Assembly (NCBI RefSeq): GCF_002160815.1 | Contig: NZ_NFLH01000027.1 | Span: 1-33,876 of the forward strand | Direction: 5' to 3' | DNA from: Massilimicrobiota sp. An134 | GTDB taxonomy: Bacteria; Bacillota_I; Bacilli_A; Erysipelotrichales; Coprobacillaceae | DNA: 33,876 nt | Part shown: piece after piece, positions 24,713 to 33,808 of the stretch | Numbering within the stretch: position 1 is the stretch's first letter | Layout: the number at the start of each line of letters is the position of its first letter | Made by a program: the position numbers and the translations under genes | The notes under the pieces: model-generated | The model's database searches: none | Told to the model about the DNA's origin: nothing | What the model saw: the letters and a program-made list of their open reading frames with translations, nothing else

Positions 24713-27350
24713 TATTCATTTTATTCCTCATGTTCATTGGGATAGAGAATGGTTACGTTCAACAGATGCTTCACGTATTAAACTTTGTTATTTCTTTGAT
24801 CGTTTAATTGATATGTTAGAAAACGATCCACAAATGAAATATTTTACATTCGATGGACAAACTGCTGCTTTAGAAGATTATTTAAGTATTAAACCATTTC
24901 AAAAAGAGCGTATTGCAAGATTAGTCAAAGCTCGAAAATTATTTATAGGTCCATGGTATGTGCAACCAGATATGATTATTCCATCAGGAGAAGCATTACT
25001 TAGAAATTTAATTATAGGATCTCAATATGCGCAGTCATTTGGACATTGCCTCCAAGTCGGATGGGTTCCAGATGCATTTGGTCAAAATAAAATTACGCCT
25101 TATCTATTTAAACAAATTGGTATGAAAGGTGTTTATGCATGGCGTGGATTTGATTATGATTGTTTAGAAGATTCATTGTTTTTATGGGAAGGAAATGGCC
25201 ATACAGTTTTACCGGCTATTCATTTTGCTTTAGGATATGGACATTATCGTGGTTTCCCAGAAGATTATGAAGATGTTAAAAAGGATATGGAAAATTTTAT
25301 TCCAAAACTTAAAGAACGTTATCAGGATGGCGAAATATTATTTATGCTAGGAAGCGATTATGCTTTCCCTAGACGCCATTCTTCTCAAATGATCAATCGT
25401 TTACAAAAAGATGGATATCAATGTCAGATGACAAACCCTGAAGAATATCTTGAAAATATTTTAAAAGCTGCCAAGCAAAATCATCATGAATTAAAAGTCT
25501 ATAAAGGTGAAGCAAGAAGTGCAACTTTAGGACGTATTCATGCAGGCATTACGTCTACACGTATAGATATAAAAAATGCGATGCGTTATTATGAAACAAT
25601 CATGGCAAAAGTTGTAGAACCAATGGTCAGTATGACACGTTCACTTGGGGGTCACTGTGATCAGGAATTAATCAATTATTTCTGGAAGATTATCTTTAAA
25701 AATCAGTTCCATGATTCTATATATAGTTCTTCACCAGATAGTATTAATCATACAGTGGAAAATCGTTTATTAAATTTACGACATGGTTTGAATGAACTGA
25801 TTTGGATGAATTTTAGATTTTTAGCCGAAACAGTGGATTTAAGTGAATTAAATGATCAGGAAGATATTTTGGTATTATTTAATACTTTACCATATCAAAG
25901 ACAAGATTTTGCCTTTGTAAGCATGATTGTCAAAGATAAAGATTTTGTATTAAAACGTCATGATGGGACAATTGTTCCTTATCAATTCATGAATGAAACA
26001 AAAGAGACATGTCATGATATTGAATACTATAATGGTATGGAAAACTTCCATGACTCAGGAGAAGTATTAGAGGGTACGAAATTTAAAGTTCAATTCAAAA
26101 TTGACACTTCATTTTTACCACCAATGGGTTATGAAATCTTAAAAGTTTGCTTCAAAGAAAAAACATCTACATCTCTACAAGGAGATGTGAGTGTGATGAA
26201 TCATGGAGCACAAAATAAATATTTATCAGTAGTGATTGAAGAAGATGGCACTTTAACAGTCACAAATAAACTGACAGGTGAAACTTATCATCATCTTCAT
26301 ACATTACTTGAAAAAGGTGATGATGGTGATGAATATAATTATTCACCATGTATTGATGATCAAGAAATCAGAATTAATGATGTGAAACCAACTATAGAAT
26401 TGGTAGAATCATCATCCATTGAAGTCAAATATCGTATCACTTTTGATACAGCTGTGCCATCAAAAGTGGTGGACCATCATCGTAGTCAAGAAACAAAACC
26501 ATTACGTATTATCACTGATGTTTCTTTAAAGGCTCATAGTCAGACAGTTGATTTTGAAACAACTATTGAAAATCATTCTTGTGATCATATTGTCAGAGTT
26601 GCTTTTGATGATATCTATACTTCTAAACAAAACTGTAGTCAAGATCAACTTGGAACTATTATCAGAGATAATGTGATTACAAATCAAAAAGGAATAGAAA
26701 ATGGGGCAACAGAATATGTTTTACCTATCTATGCGATGCAACGCTTTGTGAAATTAAATCATCAAAATGCTATCATGTCATTATTAAGCCAAGGACCTCT
26801 TGAATATGAAGTAGAAAATGATCAAAGAATTTGTTTAACACTTTTAAGAAGCGTTGGAAAATTTGGAAAAGCTGATTTACTGATCAGACCAGGAAGATCA
26901 TCGGGATATCGTATGGATACGCCATCTTCACAATTGTTGGATAAAAAAGTAACGAGTCAATACTCACTTTTCTTTGGTGAAAGTCAACAAATGTCTGATT
27001 TGGTTCGTACAGCTGAAATATTAAATACACCAGTTCAAACACGTTATCTTAATGATATCAGCCGTCAAAAAAATAAAGGATTAAAATGGCAATATGAAGA
27101 TATAAAATTAGATACAAGAGTTGAACTGATGGCTTATAAGAAAGCTGAATGTGGTCAAGCGTCAGTCATCCGTATTCTTAATAATCGTGATGAAGATATT
27201 GAAAATGTTGTTTTATATATTCCAGCAGATAAAAAATGTTATCTTGGGGATGCATTAGAAGAAAAACAAGAAGAACTTGAAAATCAAGATGGAAAAATTT
27301 ATATCAAAAGCATGATGTCAAATACTTTTGTAACTGTTATAATAGAGTAG
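24705..27350 (+). CDS. Alpha-mannosidase, glycoside hydrolase family 38
   Basis: An 881-residue retaining, zinc-dependent GH38 enzyme of the bacterial MngB/YbgG-like branch. The zinc motif HVHWDREW is at residues 9-16, the nucleophile is D123 in GWVPDAFGQ, and later blocks include YAWRGFDYD, FHDSIYSSSPDS with a zinc His, and long beta-sandwich domains to the end. No signal peptide, so it acts in the cytoplasm. I choose the TTG at 24705, which has AAGGTG six bases upstream and gives the family N-terminus; the ATG at 24690 lacks a ribosome site. The start overlaps the IIC stop by 8 bases, so uptake and cleavage are coupled. Substrates may include mannosyl-glycerate, mannobiose or phosphorylated mannosides. 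Confidence 0.88.
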   Translation: MSNIHFIPHVHWDREWLRSTDASRIKLCYFFDRLIDMLENDPQMKYFTFDGQTAALEDYLSIKPFQKERIARLVKARKLFIGPWYVQPDMIIPSGEALLRNLIIGSQYAQSFGHCLQVGWVPDAFGQNKITPYLFKQIGMKGVYAWRGFDYDCLEDSLFLWEGNGHTVLPAIHFALGYGHYRGFPEDYEDVKKDMENFIPKLKERYQDGEILFMLGSDYAFPRRHSSQMINRLQKDGYQCQMTNPEEYLENILKAAKQNHHELKVYKGEARSATLGRIHAGITSTRIDIKNAMRYYETIMAKVVEPMVSMTRSLGGHCDQELINYFWKIIFKNQFHDSIYSSSPDSINHTVENRLLNLRHGLNELIWMNFRFLAETVDLSELNDQEDILVLFNTLPYQRQDFAFVSMIVKDKDFVLKRHDGTIVPYQFMNETKETCHDIEYYNGMENFHDSGEVLEGTKFKVQFKIDTSFLPPMGYEILKVCFKEKTSTSLQGDVSVMNHGAQNKYLSVVIEEDGTLTVTNKLTGETYHHLHTLLEKGDDGDEYNYSPCIDDQEIRINDVKPTIELVESSSIEVKYRITFDTAVPSKVVDHHRSQETKPLRIITDVSLKAHSQTVDFETTIENHSCDHIVRVAFDDIYTSKQNCSQDQLGTIIRDNVITNQKGIENGATEYVLPIYAMQRFVKLNHQNAIMSLLSQGPLEYEVENDQRICLTLLRSVGKFGKADLLIRPGRSSGYRMDTPSSQLLDKKVTSQYSLFFGESQQMSDLVRTAEILNTPVQTRYLNDISRQKNKGLKWQYEDIKLDTRVELMAYKKAECGQASVIRILNNRDEDIENVVLYIPADKKCYLGDALEEKQEELENQDGKIYIKSMMSNTFVTVIIE

Positions 27351-27369
27351 ATTTTCTACTCTATTTTCA
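27335..27369 (+). promoter_or_regulatory. Possible RpiR promoter overlapping a weak terminator
   Basis: TGTTATAAT (27335-27343) is a perfect extended -10 inside the last codons of the GH38 gene. Directly downstream is a 10-bp stem AATAGAGTAG (27341-27350)/CTACTCTATT (27356-27365) with a short T tail (TTTTCAT). It may partly end the mannosidase transcript while the regulator has its own start. Confidence 0.45.
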
Positions 27370-27389
27370 TATGAAAGGATTGATTGTTT

Positions 27390-28151
27390 ATGAGTCTCAT
27401 TAAAAATTTTCAAGAATATGGAAATCATTTAACTGAACTAGAAGTGGAATGTTTTCATAAACTTTTGAGTTTTCAGGATTTACAGCCAAATTTAACAATA
27501 TCTTCATTATCTGAGGCTTTAAATGTATCCACAACAACTATTTTTAGAATGGTGAAAAAATTAAATTATAAAACATTTATGGATTTTCGCTATGATCTTT
27601 TATACCATCGTAGAGATGAATATGAATATACATCTAGATGTGATAATGTTTGTGATACTATTGAAAAAGAAATCAAAGATACAATGTCTATGTTAAGACA
27701 TTTAGATATTGGAAAAGCTATTGAAAGTATAGTACAGGCTAAAAATGTTCTTGTTTGTTCCTCTGGGATGAATAAATATGTTGCGAAGATATTGGCAGTA
27801 AAACTGAGTTTATTTGGAATCAGAACAATATATCCAGATGATAATTGGTTTTTATATTTAGAAGCGAATCATTTAACTTCTGAAGATTTTGTCATTGTGA
27901 TTTCACGTGGTGGGGAAACAAAAGATATTATTGACGTTATGAAAACTGCTAAAATGAATGGATGTCAAATATTATTAATTTCAGAAAAAATAAATTCAAC
28001 GATGTCAAAACTATCTGATTATACTGTGAATGTATCAGTATCAAAAGATGAAGGATATGATATTGATTCACGTTTACATATGCATTTGGCTATTGAATAT
28101 TTACTTAGAGAATTAGTGAATCAACATTTATATAGTAAAAAATATTTATAA
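27390..28151 (+). CDS. RpiR/MurR-family sugar-responsive regulator
   Basis: A 253-residue regulator with an N-terminal helix-turn-helix (about 33-62: TISSLSEALNVSTTTIFRMVKKLNY) and a C-terminal SIS sugar-phosphate-binding domain (about 110-235: VLVCSSGMNKYVAKILAVKL, FVIVISRGGETKDIIDVMKTA). It likely senses a phosphorylated sugar from this locus. I start at the ATG 27390, ten bases after AAAGGA; the TTG at 27384 is too close. It lies between the GH38 and GH3 genes and probably controls the whole locus. The small dyad at 23293 is one candidate operator. Confidence 0.88.
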   Translation: MSLIKNFQEYGNHLTELEVECFHKLLSFQDLQPNLTISSLSEALNVSTTTIFRMVKKLNYKTFMDFRYDLLYHRRDEYEYTSRCDNVCDTIEKEIKDTMSMLRHLDIGKAIESIVQAKNVLVCSSGMNKYVAKILAVKLSLFGIRTIYPDDNWFLYLEANHLTSEDFVIVISRGGETKDIIDVMKTAKMNGCQILLISEKINSTMSKLSDYTVNVSVSKDEGYDIDSRLHMHLAIEYLLRELVNQHLYSKKYL

Positions 28152-28171
28152 ATAAAAAATGAGGAAAGAAA

Positions 28172-30379
28172 ATGGTAGAAAATATAATTAAACAAATGAC
28201 TTTAAAGGAAAAAGTTGGTCAATTAAACCAGCATTTATATGGTTGGCAATGTTATCAGAAAGTGGGAGACCATTATGAATTAACAGATTTATTTAAAAAA
28301 CACGTTAAAGAATATGGAGGCGTTGGTGCGATTTATGGAATTATGAGAGCTGATGCCTGGTCACAGATTGATGAACATAATGGGATTACACGCCAAGAAA
28401 GTTATCAGGTTATTCAAATGATTCAGGATTATATCAAGAAACATTCTCGTTTTCAAATACCCGCCTTGATTACAGAAGAATGTGTTCATGGTCATATGGC
28501 ATTACAAAGTCCTGTCTATCCTACACAATTAGCAATGGGGATGAGCTGGAATCCTTTGTTGATGGAAAAAATTGCACAGAATGTCAGTCAGGAATTAGCC
28601 GCCAAAGGTGGAAACCTTGCTTTATTTACTGGTTTTGATGTATTAAGAGATCCACGTTGGGGAAGAAGTGAAGAATGTTTTAGTGAAGATGCGTATCTGA
28701 CTTCACAAATGATTCAAAGTGCTGTGCAGGGATTTGAAAAAGATCAAAACGGAGTCAGCGTTGTTGTCAAACATTTATGTGCTCAAGGAGCCTGTGAAGG
28801 TGGACATAATTCGGATGCAGCTAAGATTGGTCCAAGAGAATTAAGAGATATTCATTTGCCACCAGTCAAGGCAGCAGTCAAAGCAGGTGCAAGAGCTGTT
28901 ATGGCAGCTTATAATGAAATAGATGGAATTCCTTGTCATATTCATAAAAATCTTCTTCATCATATTTTAAGAAAAGAGTATGGTTTTGATGGCATTGTCA
29001 TGGCTGATGGATGTGCTTTAGATAGACTGTTATTATTAAATGACAATCCTTTACAAATGGGAAGTCTGGCTTTAAAAGCAGGTGTTGACTTGAGTTTATG
29101 GGATCAGGTTTATACCAAACTTGATGAAGCTGTTAAACAAGGCTATGTCACTGAAGAAGAATTAGATATAGCGGTTGAAAGAATTTTAAGACTCAAAGAA
29201 AAGTTAGGTCTTTTTGAACCTTCACAAAATATACCATTGCCTCAATGTGATGAATTATTGTTGCAAAGTGCAAGAGAATGTCAAGTGTTATTAAAAAATG
29301 ATGATCATATTTTACCATTAAAGAAAACACAAAAAATTGCTGTGATTGGACCTAATGCTCATCACTATCTCCATCAATTGGGTGATTATACAGCTTATCA
29401 AAATCCGCAAGACATTGTGACTGTCTATCAGGGAATCTGTAAAAAAGCTTCACAAGTCAGCTATGCATTAGGATGTACTACAAGAAAGAAACAATTTGAA
29501 AATTTAGATGAAACATTAAAGATTGCAAAAGAGGCAGATGTTGTTGTGTTGGTTTTAGGTGGTAATAGTGCGCGTTTATATCAAAATGCTTTTGAAAATA
29601 ATGGTGCATTAAGAATTCAAGATGAAAATGAAATGAATTGTGGAGAAAATATTGATTTAGCAAGTCTTGAATTAGAAGGATATCAAAATCAATTATTAAA
29701 AGAGATTCATCGCGTGAATCCAAATATTGTCACAGTCTTGATTCAAGGAAGAGTTCATGTGATCAATGATGTCATGCGTTATTCTCAAGCGGTTGTGGCT
29801 AGTTTTTATCCTGGTTCAAGAGGTGGAGATGGAATCGCTGATGTGCTATTTGGAGATTACAATCCTAGTGGACATTTGAGTGTTTCTATTCCACGTCATG
29901 TAGGGGCATTACCATGTTATTATAATCATAAGCATAACGGAGCACAAAAAGATTATATAGATTTACCATCTGGTCCATTGCTTCCATTTGGTTATGGACT
30001 GAGTTATACAACATTTGAATATCAAAATATATCTTTACCTCAAAAGATTTCCATTCAGGAATTAAAAGAAAAAGGACTCACTATTACTTTAGATGTCCAT
30101 AATACAGGTCAAAGAGATGGACAAGATGTGGTTCAGATTTATATCAAGCATTTACAATCAAGCATTGTTTCTAGAGTGCTGGAATTAAAAGGATTCCATA
30201 AAGTACATGTTCCTCATCATGCTGTTCAGACAGTCAGTATCACATTGAGTTATGATGATCTGGCAATATGGAATATAGATATGGAACATATTGTAGAAAC
30301 AGGACGTTTGGCTGTTTGTGTCGGTCAAGATTCACAAAATTATAAGGAATATAGTGTCTGTATTGAAGAAAGCTGCTAA
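28172..30379 (+). CDS. Glycoside hydrolase family 3 beta-glycosidase
   Basis: A 735-residue GH3 enzyme: N-terminal (beta/alpha)8 barrel with the nucleophile D279 in GFDGIVMADG, the KHLCAQG loop (200-206; usually KHF), then the second sandwich domain (DDHILPLKKTQKIAVIGPNA onward) and a C-terminal fibronectin-III-like domain (RDGQDVVQIYIKHLQ, LKGFHKV). No signal peptide, so cytoplasmic. It could be a beta-glucosidase, xylosidase or, given the mannosidases around it, an enzyme removing beta-linked residues from mixed glycans; the specificity cannot be read here. GAGGAAAG precedes the ATG; 20 bases from the RpiR gene, so co-transcribed. Confidence 0.88.
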   Translation: MVENIIKQMTLKEKVGQLNQHLYGWQCYQKVGDHYELTDLFKKHVKEYGGVGAIYGIMRADAWSQIDEHNGITRQESYQVIQMIQDYIKKHSRFQIPALITEECVHGHMALQSPVYPTQLAMGMSWNPLLMEKIAQNVSQELAAKGGNLALFTGFDVLRDPRWGRSEECFSEDAYLTSQMIQSAVQGFEKDQNGVSVVVKHLCAQGACEGGHNSDAAKIGPRELRDIHLPPVKAAVKAGARAVMAAYNEIDGIPCHIHKNLLHHILRKEYGFDGIVMADGCALDRLLLLNDNPLQMGSLALKAGVDLSLWDQVYTKLDEAVKQGYVTEEELDIAVERILRLKEKLGLFEPSQNIPLPQCDELLLQSARECQVLLKNDDHILPLKKTQKIAVIGPNAHHYLHQLGDYTAYQNPQDIVTVYQGICKKASQVSYALGCTTRKKQFENLDETLKIAKEADVVVLVLGGNSARLYQNAFENNGALRIQDENEMNCGENIDLASLELEGYQNQLLKEIHRVNPNIVTVLIQGRVHVINDVMRYSQAVVASFYPGSRGGDGIADVLFGDYNPSGHLSVSIPRHVGALPCYYNHKHNGAQKDYIDLPSGPLLPFGYGLSYTTFEYQNISLPQKISIQELKEKGLTITLDVHNTGQRDGQDVVQIYIKHLQSSIVSRVLELKGFHKVHVPHHAVQTVSITLSYDDLAIWNIDMEHIVETGRLAVCVGQDSQNYKEYSVCIEESC

Positions 30380-30392
30380 GGTAGCTTTTTTT
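30369..30392 (+). terminator. Terminator of the glycoside locus
   Basis: Stem AAAGCTGC (30369-30376) with GGTAGCTTT (30380-30388), then a T run. The GH3 stop codon forms the loop. Confidence 0.75.
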
Positions 30393-30419
30393 GATAAATT
30401 AAGGTAAATATGGTATGAT
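30391..30419 (+). promoter_or_regulatory. Promoter of ispD
   Basis: TTGATA (30391-30396), 17 bases, TATGAT (30414-30419). It excludes the in-frame ATG at 30415. Confidence 0.7.
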
Positions 30420-30453
30420 AAATGCAGTTTATAGAGAGAAAAGAGGAAGAACA

Positions 30454-31089
30454 ATGTATAGTGTCATTATTTTATGTGCTGGACAGGGGAAAAGAACAGG
30501 ATTGAATTATAATAAAATGTTATATTCATTTCGTGGTAAGACAGTCTATGAAATGACTTTAGAAACTTTTATCAACGATACACGCTGTCAACAGATTATT
30601 GTTGTGACAAGACCTGAAGAAAGAAAAGAATTTCAACAATTATTAAGTGATGAACGCATAGAGTTTGTTGATGGGGGAAAAGAAAGACAGGATAGTGTAT
30701 TTGCAGGTTTACAACATGTGACATATGAAAATGTTTTGATTCATGATGGAGCCAGACCTTATTTAAAAAAACAACAGATTGATGATCTGTTAACATGTCT
30801 AGAAGAACATCCAGCCTGTTTATTAATGGTACCTTGTAAAGATACAATTAAAAGAGTGATTGATGGTGTTGTCGAAGAAACACTTAATCGACAAGAATTA
30901 ATGCAGGCACAGACACCACAGGCTTTTCACACCAAACTGATTTTAGATGCTTACACAAAAGCGATACAACAGCACTATTTGGCTACTGATGATGCTCAAA
31001 TGGTAGAACATTTTACTGATGAAAAAGTTTATTTTGTTTTAGGGGATTATGAAAATAAAAAAATTACAACAAAAGAGGATTTAAAATAA
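30454..31089 (+). CDS. ispD: 2-C-methyl-D-erythritol 4-phosphate cytidylyltransferase
   Basis: A 211-residue nucleotidyltransferase of the non-mevalonate isoprenoid pathway (MEP + CTP to CDP-ME). Family motifs are LCAGQGKRTGLNYNKM (nucleotide loop, with K21 the KQ-type lysine), GGKERQDSVFAGL, LIHDGARPYL, CKDTIKRV, QAQTPQAF and TDDAQMVEHF. The start at 30454 is set by AGAGGAAG and by the promoter. Slightly shorter than the usual 225-235 residues at the C-terminus (ends TTKEDLK). A TarI-type ribitol-phosphate cytidylyltransferase is the nearest alternative, but no teichoic acid genes are near. Confidence 0.85.
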   Translation: MYSVIILCAGQGKRTGLNYNKMLYSFRGKTVYEMTLETFINDTRCQQIIVVTRPEERKEFQQLLSDERIEFVDGGKERQDSVFAGLQHVTYENVLIHDGARPYLKKQQIDDLLTCLEEHPACLLMVPCKDTIKRVIDGVVEETLNRQELMQAQTPQAFHTKLILDAYTKAIQQHYLATDDAQMVEHFTDEKVYFVLGDYENKKITTKEDLK

Positions 31090-31120
31090 AACTTTTGAAT
31101 ATAATCAATGGGGTGGTCTT

Positions 31121-32248
31121 TTGAAAAAGAAAAAACACAGTTTACTTGTTATTATAATATTATTATGTATCTGTTTGACTATTTACTTCTTTATGCCACA
31201 TCCACCATGTTCATTATCTTCTTTTGACAAAAGAGCTGTCTGGTTTGCGTATGGAGATTTAGAACAGTTTTCTTATGAATCAAAGGAAAGCTTTGAAGAA
31301 GATTTTTCACAAGCTATTGAAAATATAAAAGATTATAAAATCAATACCGTTATTGTTCAGGTGCGTGCTTTTAATGATGCTTTATATGCGTCAGATTTGT
31401 TTCCTCTTTCAAGAGTGATTACACATCAGGAATCATTATCATTTGATCCATTAGAAGTGATGATTGACATTGCTCATCAACAAGGTATGTCCATTGAAGC
31501 ATGGATTAATCCCTATAGAGTCTCTTTAAATCAAGCAAGCTTTGAACAGTTTTTAAATCATTCACCGCACCGTGACTGGTTGGAAGATGCAACTCAAACA
31601 ATTGGTTATGCCACATATCAATATATTTTAAATCCTGCCAGTCAGTCAGTGAGAGATTATATTGTTGATGGAGTGAAAGAAGTTGTGGAAAACTATGATG
31701 TTGATGGTATACATTTTGATGATTATTTTTATGTATCAGGAACACATGATGGCACAACGGCCAATCAACGTATGGATTATGTTAATATGCTCATACAGGA
31801 TGTTTATCAGACAATTAAAGAGACTGATGAAAATGTTGTATTTGGCATCAGTCCTCAAGGCAATTATGAAAATTGTTTAAATGATGGGGCTGATATTGAT
31901 ACATGGTTAGGGGAAGAAGGCTATATTGATTATTTAATGCCTCAGATATATTGGAGTGATCAGTATGGTGAAGATAAAAAAACAACAATGTTTACTGATC
32001 GATGTGAGCAGTTTGCGAAAATACCAAGACATCAAGGTGTTATGTTATATGCTGGATTAGCGCTTTATCGTGCTGGTGGGGCTGTTGATGAGGATTATGG
32101 ATGGCAGGAAAACTCTCGTAATATTGCTTCACAAGTTCAAATTTTATATGAAAATGGATATAAAGGGTTTAGTTTATTTCGATATGATTCATTCCTGAAA
32201 GAATCATCAATACAGGAATTAAATGAATTATTAAGGCAACATGCATAA
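31121..32248 (+). CDS. YngK-like family 10 glycosyl hydrolase-like protein
   Basis: A 375-residue exported protein with an N-terminal hydrophobic segment (about 7-25, after MKKKKHS) acting as signal or anchor. It is followed by the GHL10/DUF187 barrel: DKRAVWFAYGDLEQF, INTVIVQVRAFNDALYASDLFPLS, EAWINPYRVSLNQ, VDGIHFDDYFY, DTWLGEEGYIDYLMPQIYW. Relatives are linked to cell-wall or exopolysaccharide breakdown, but specificity is unproven. The start is a TTG at 31121 with GGGGTGG upstream; no ATG suits. It begins 31 bases after ispD and probably shares its transcript. Confidence 0.82.
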   Translation: MKKKKHSLLVIIILLCICLTIYFFMPHPPCSLSSFDKRAVWFAYGDLEQFSYESKESFEEDFSQAIENIKDYKINTVIVQVRAFNDALYASDLFPLSRVITHQESLSFDPLEVMIDIAHQQGMSIEAWINPYRVSLNQASFEQFLNHSPHRDWLEDATQTIGYATYQYILNPASQSVRDYIVDGVKEVVENYDVDGIHFDDYFYVSGTHDGTTANQRMDYVNMLIQDVYQTIKETDENVVFGISPQGNYENCLNDGADIDTWLGEEGYIDYLMPQIYWSDQYGEDKKTTMFTDRCEQFAKIPRHQGVMLYAGLALYRAGGAVDEDYGWQENSRNIASQVQILYENGYKGFSLFRYDSFLKESSIQELNELLRQHA

Positions 32249-32300
32249 AAAAGGATGCGACCAATCGACTTATATAGTCTATTGGATGACATCCTTTTTT
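32247..32300. terminator. Two-way terminator between converging genes
   Basis: Outer stem AAAAAAGGATG (32247-32257) with CATCCTTTTTT (32290-32300) and inner stems CCAAT/ATTGG and GACT/AGTC. A/T runs at both ends let it work in both directions; it also covers the end of the leftward yjbR-like gene. Confidence 0.85.
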
Positions 32301-32980
32301 GTTTTTGTATGGATTGTTTGTGTCAATTGATAACTTTCATCTATATATTTGAAAATATCTTCATCAGATAATGTTTCATCTAAGATGATAGAAATCCATT
32401 TCTTTTTATTCATATGATAAGCTTTATAAAAACCATTTTCTTGAAGTAATTGTAAAATATGTTCTTCTTTTAATTTTAAATTGATGATTTCTACATCCCC
32501 GTTTTCAGAAGTGATTTTATTTTTATTGATGTTCATCATTAAAGCATACCATTTTTGATTGTTGTGATGTCTAAAAACGCCATAGTGAGGATCGCTCGTC
32601 CATGGAAAATCAGGATAATCATGATATGTTTTTATTATGTAATCAGCAATTCTATTGGCTTGAGGATATATAAAATATTGTGGTGTTGTACATTGGTCTT
32701 TGATATCATTTAAAATCTTTTCATATTCTTGACGTATTTTTGTGATAAATTCACCAGTTTGCGCTTTGATACGAAAATTGATATATTCTTCATGAAAAGC
32801 TAAATCAATCATTTTTCCATGAATATCTTCATCAGTATTGATAGTAATGACTACTTGAAAGCTATTATCTAAAATATTTTGAATATAAACATATTGATGA
32901 CATTCTTTTTGAAAGCCATAGGCTATCAGTTTATTAAAATCAATTTTTGTTCTTTGGAATATATCTTGTTCTAAACTCAA
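32279..32980 (-). CDS. MmcQ/YjbR-family protein
   Basis: A 233-residue protein. The C-terminal half (about 105-225) is a YjbR domain: YPDFPWTSDPHYGVFRHHNNQKWYALMM, EIINLKLKEEHILQLLQENGFYKAYHMNKKKWISIILDE, LSDEDIFKYIDESY. The N-terminal 100 residues form an extra alpha/beta domain seen in longer family members. The fold resembles a double-wing DNA-binding domain, but no function is established. The start is a TTG (32980) with GAGGTGA six bases before it. It follows the amidase gene by 14 bases as one leftward operon. Confidence 0.82.
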   Translation of the reverse strand: MSLEQDIFQRTKIDFNKLIAYGFQKECHQYVYIQNILDNSFQVVITINTDEDIHGKMIDLAFHEEYINFRIKAQTGEFITKIRQEYEKILNDIKDQCTTPQYFIYPQANRIADYIIKTYHDYPDFPWTSDPHYGVFRHHNNQKWYALMMNINKNKITSENGDVEIINLKLKEEHILQLLQENGFYKAYHMNKKKWISIILDETLSDEDIFKYIDESYQLTQTIHTKTKKDVIQ

Positions 32981-32994
32981 GATGAATCACCTCA

Positions 32995-33600
32995 TTATAG
33001 AGAATTTAAGAATTCTTGCCATTGATCTTCATGATCAACAAAATATTTCGGACAGATTTTACCAGTAATATCATAATGTCTAATCACATCTTGACTTTGT
33101 AAGTGATAGGAGTCCATTAAAGCACGCACGAGTTTTTGTAATGACTGGTAAGTTGCATCATTAAACTGTCCGCTTTCATCAGGATGGCAGCATTCAATAG
33201 AAATGGTATCTTTATTACGATTGTTAGAAGCATAAGCGACTTCATTCAAAGGAATACATTGAATGATTTCTCCTTCTAATCCAATGATAAAATGGCTAGA
33301 CACAGAAGTCGTTCTGGTTATTTTCAGATTTTCAAAATAATCTCTGTTATTTTGAGCAGTGGAACCAGGATTGGCAGTATAGTGAATCACAATACCATTA
33401 ACTCTTGGTAATGTTTTTCCACTTCGCGAATTGGGATTAACCGTTAAAAATTGATGTTGTATAGATAAGCCATCAACCTGATATTCTTCAATATCATTAT
33501 GATGACGTGAAGACAGATAAATTGTTCCTATGCCAATGATCAGTAAAATCACAAGCATATAAATCATAGGCTTTTTATTGATTCTTTTTTTCTTTGCCAT
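32995..33600 (-). CDS. N-acetylmuramoyl-L-alanine amidase (Amidase_2/PGRP type), membrane anchored
   Basis: A 201-residue zinc amidase that cleaves the sugar-peptide bond of peptidoglycan. A basic N-terminus and one membrane helix (about 11-29) anchor it outside the cell, then the Amidase_2 domain fills residues 65-200. Zinc ligands are H73 (IVIHYTA), H175 (VIRHYDITG) and C183 (KICPKYF); SSHFIIGLEGEIIQCIP and SIECCHP are typical. No separate wall-binding domain. AGGTGAT precedes the ATG. First gene of a leftward pair with the YjbR-like gene. Confidence 0.88.
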   Translation of the reverse strand: MAKKKRINKKPMIYMLVILLIIGIGTIYLSSRHHNDIEEYQVDGLSIQHQFLTVNPNSRSGKTLPRVNGIVIHYTANPGSTAQNNRDYFENLKITRTTSVSSHFIIGLEGEIIQCIPLNEVAYASNNRNKDTISIECCHPDESGQFNDATYQSLQKLVRALMDSYHLQSQDVIRHYDITGKICPKYFVDHEDQWQEFLNSL

Positions 33601-33619
33601 AAGATCACCTCGCTTTTAC

Positions 33620-33700
33620 ATTATGTCATGATAGCATTGAAAATGTATAAATAATTTCTTAATATTTTATAAATTGATGTGGATATCAACTATTATATCA
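33620..33700 (-). promoter_or_regulatory. Candidate promoters of the amidase operon (leftward)
   Basis: On the - strand two extended -10 elements are seen: TGATATAAT (33700-33692, perfect) and TGACATAAT (33628-33620). Neither has a clear -35. Apart from these, the 33601-33766 spacer shows nothing I can assign. Confidence 0.45.
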
Positions 33701-33766
33701 TGATTGTTGATTTGAGAATATCAAATGATTATTGTATTGTAAAAAGTATTGATTTTACGTAAATTG

Positions 33767-33808
33767 AAAAACTAAATTCCATCCCTAAATCAATTTATAT
33801 GGAATTTA
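33767..33808 (-). terminator. Terminator of a leftward gene beyond the right edge
   Basis: Perfect 10-bp stem TAAATTCCAT (33773-33782) with ATGGAATTTA (33799-33808); read on the - strand it is followed by G and five T. It implies a leftward gene ending just to the right. Confidence 0.55.
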
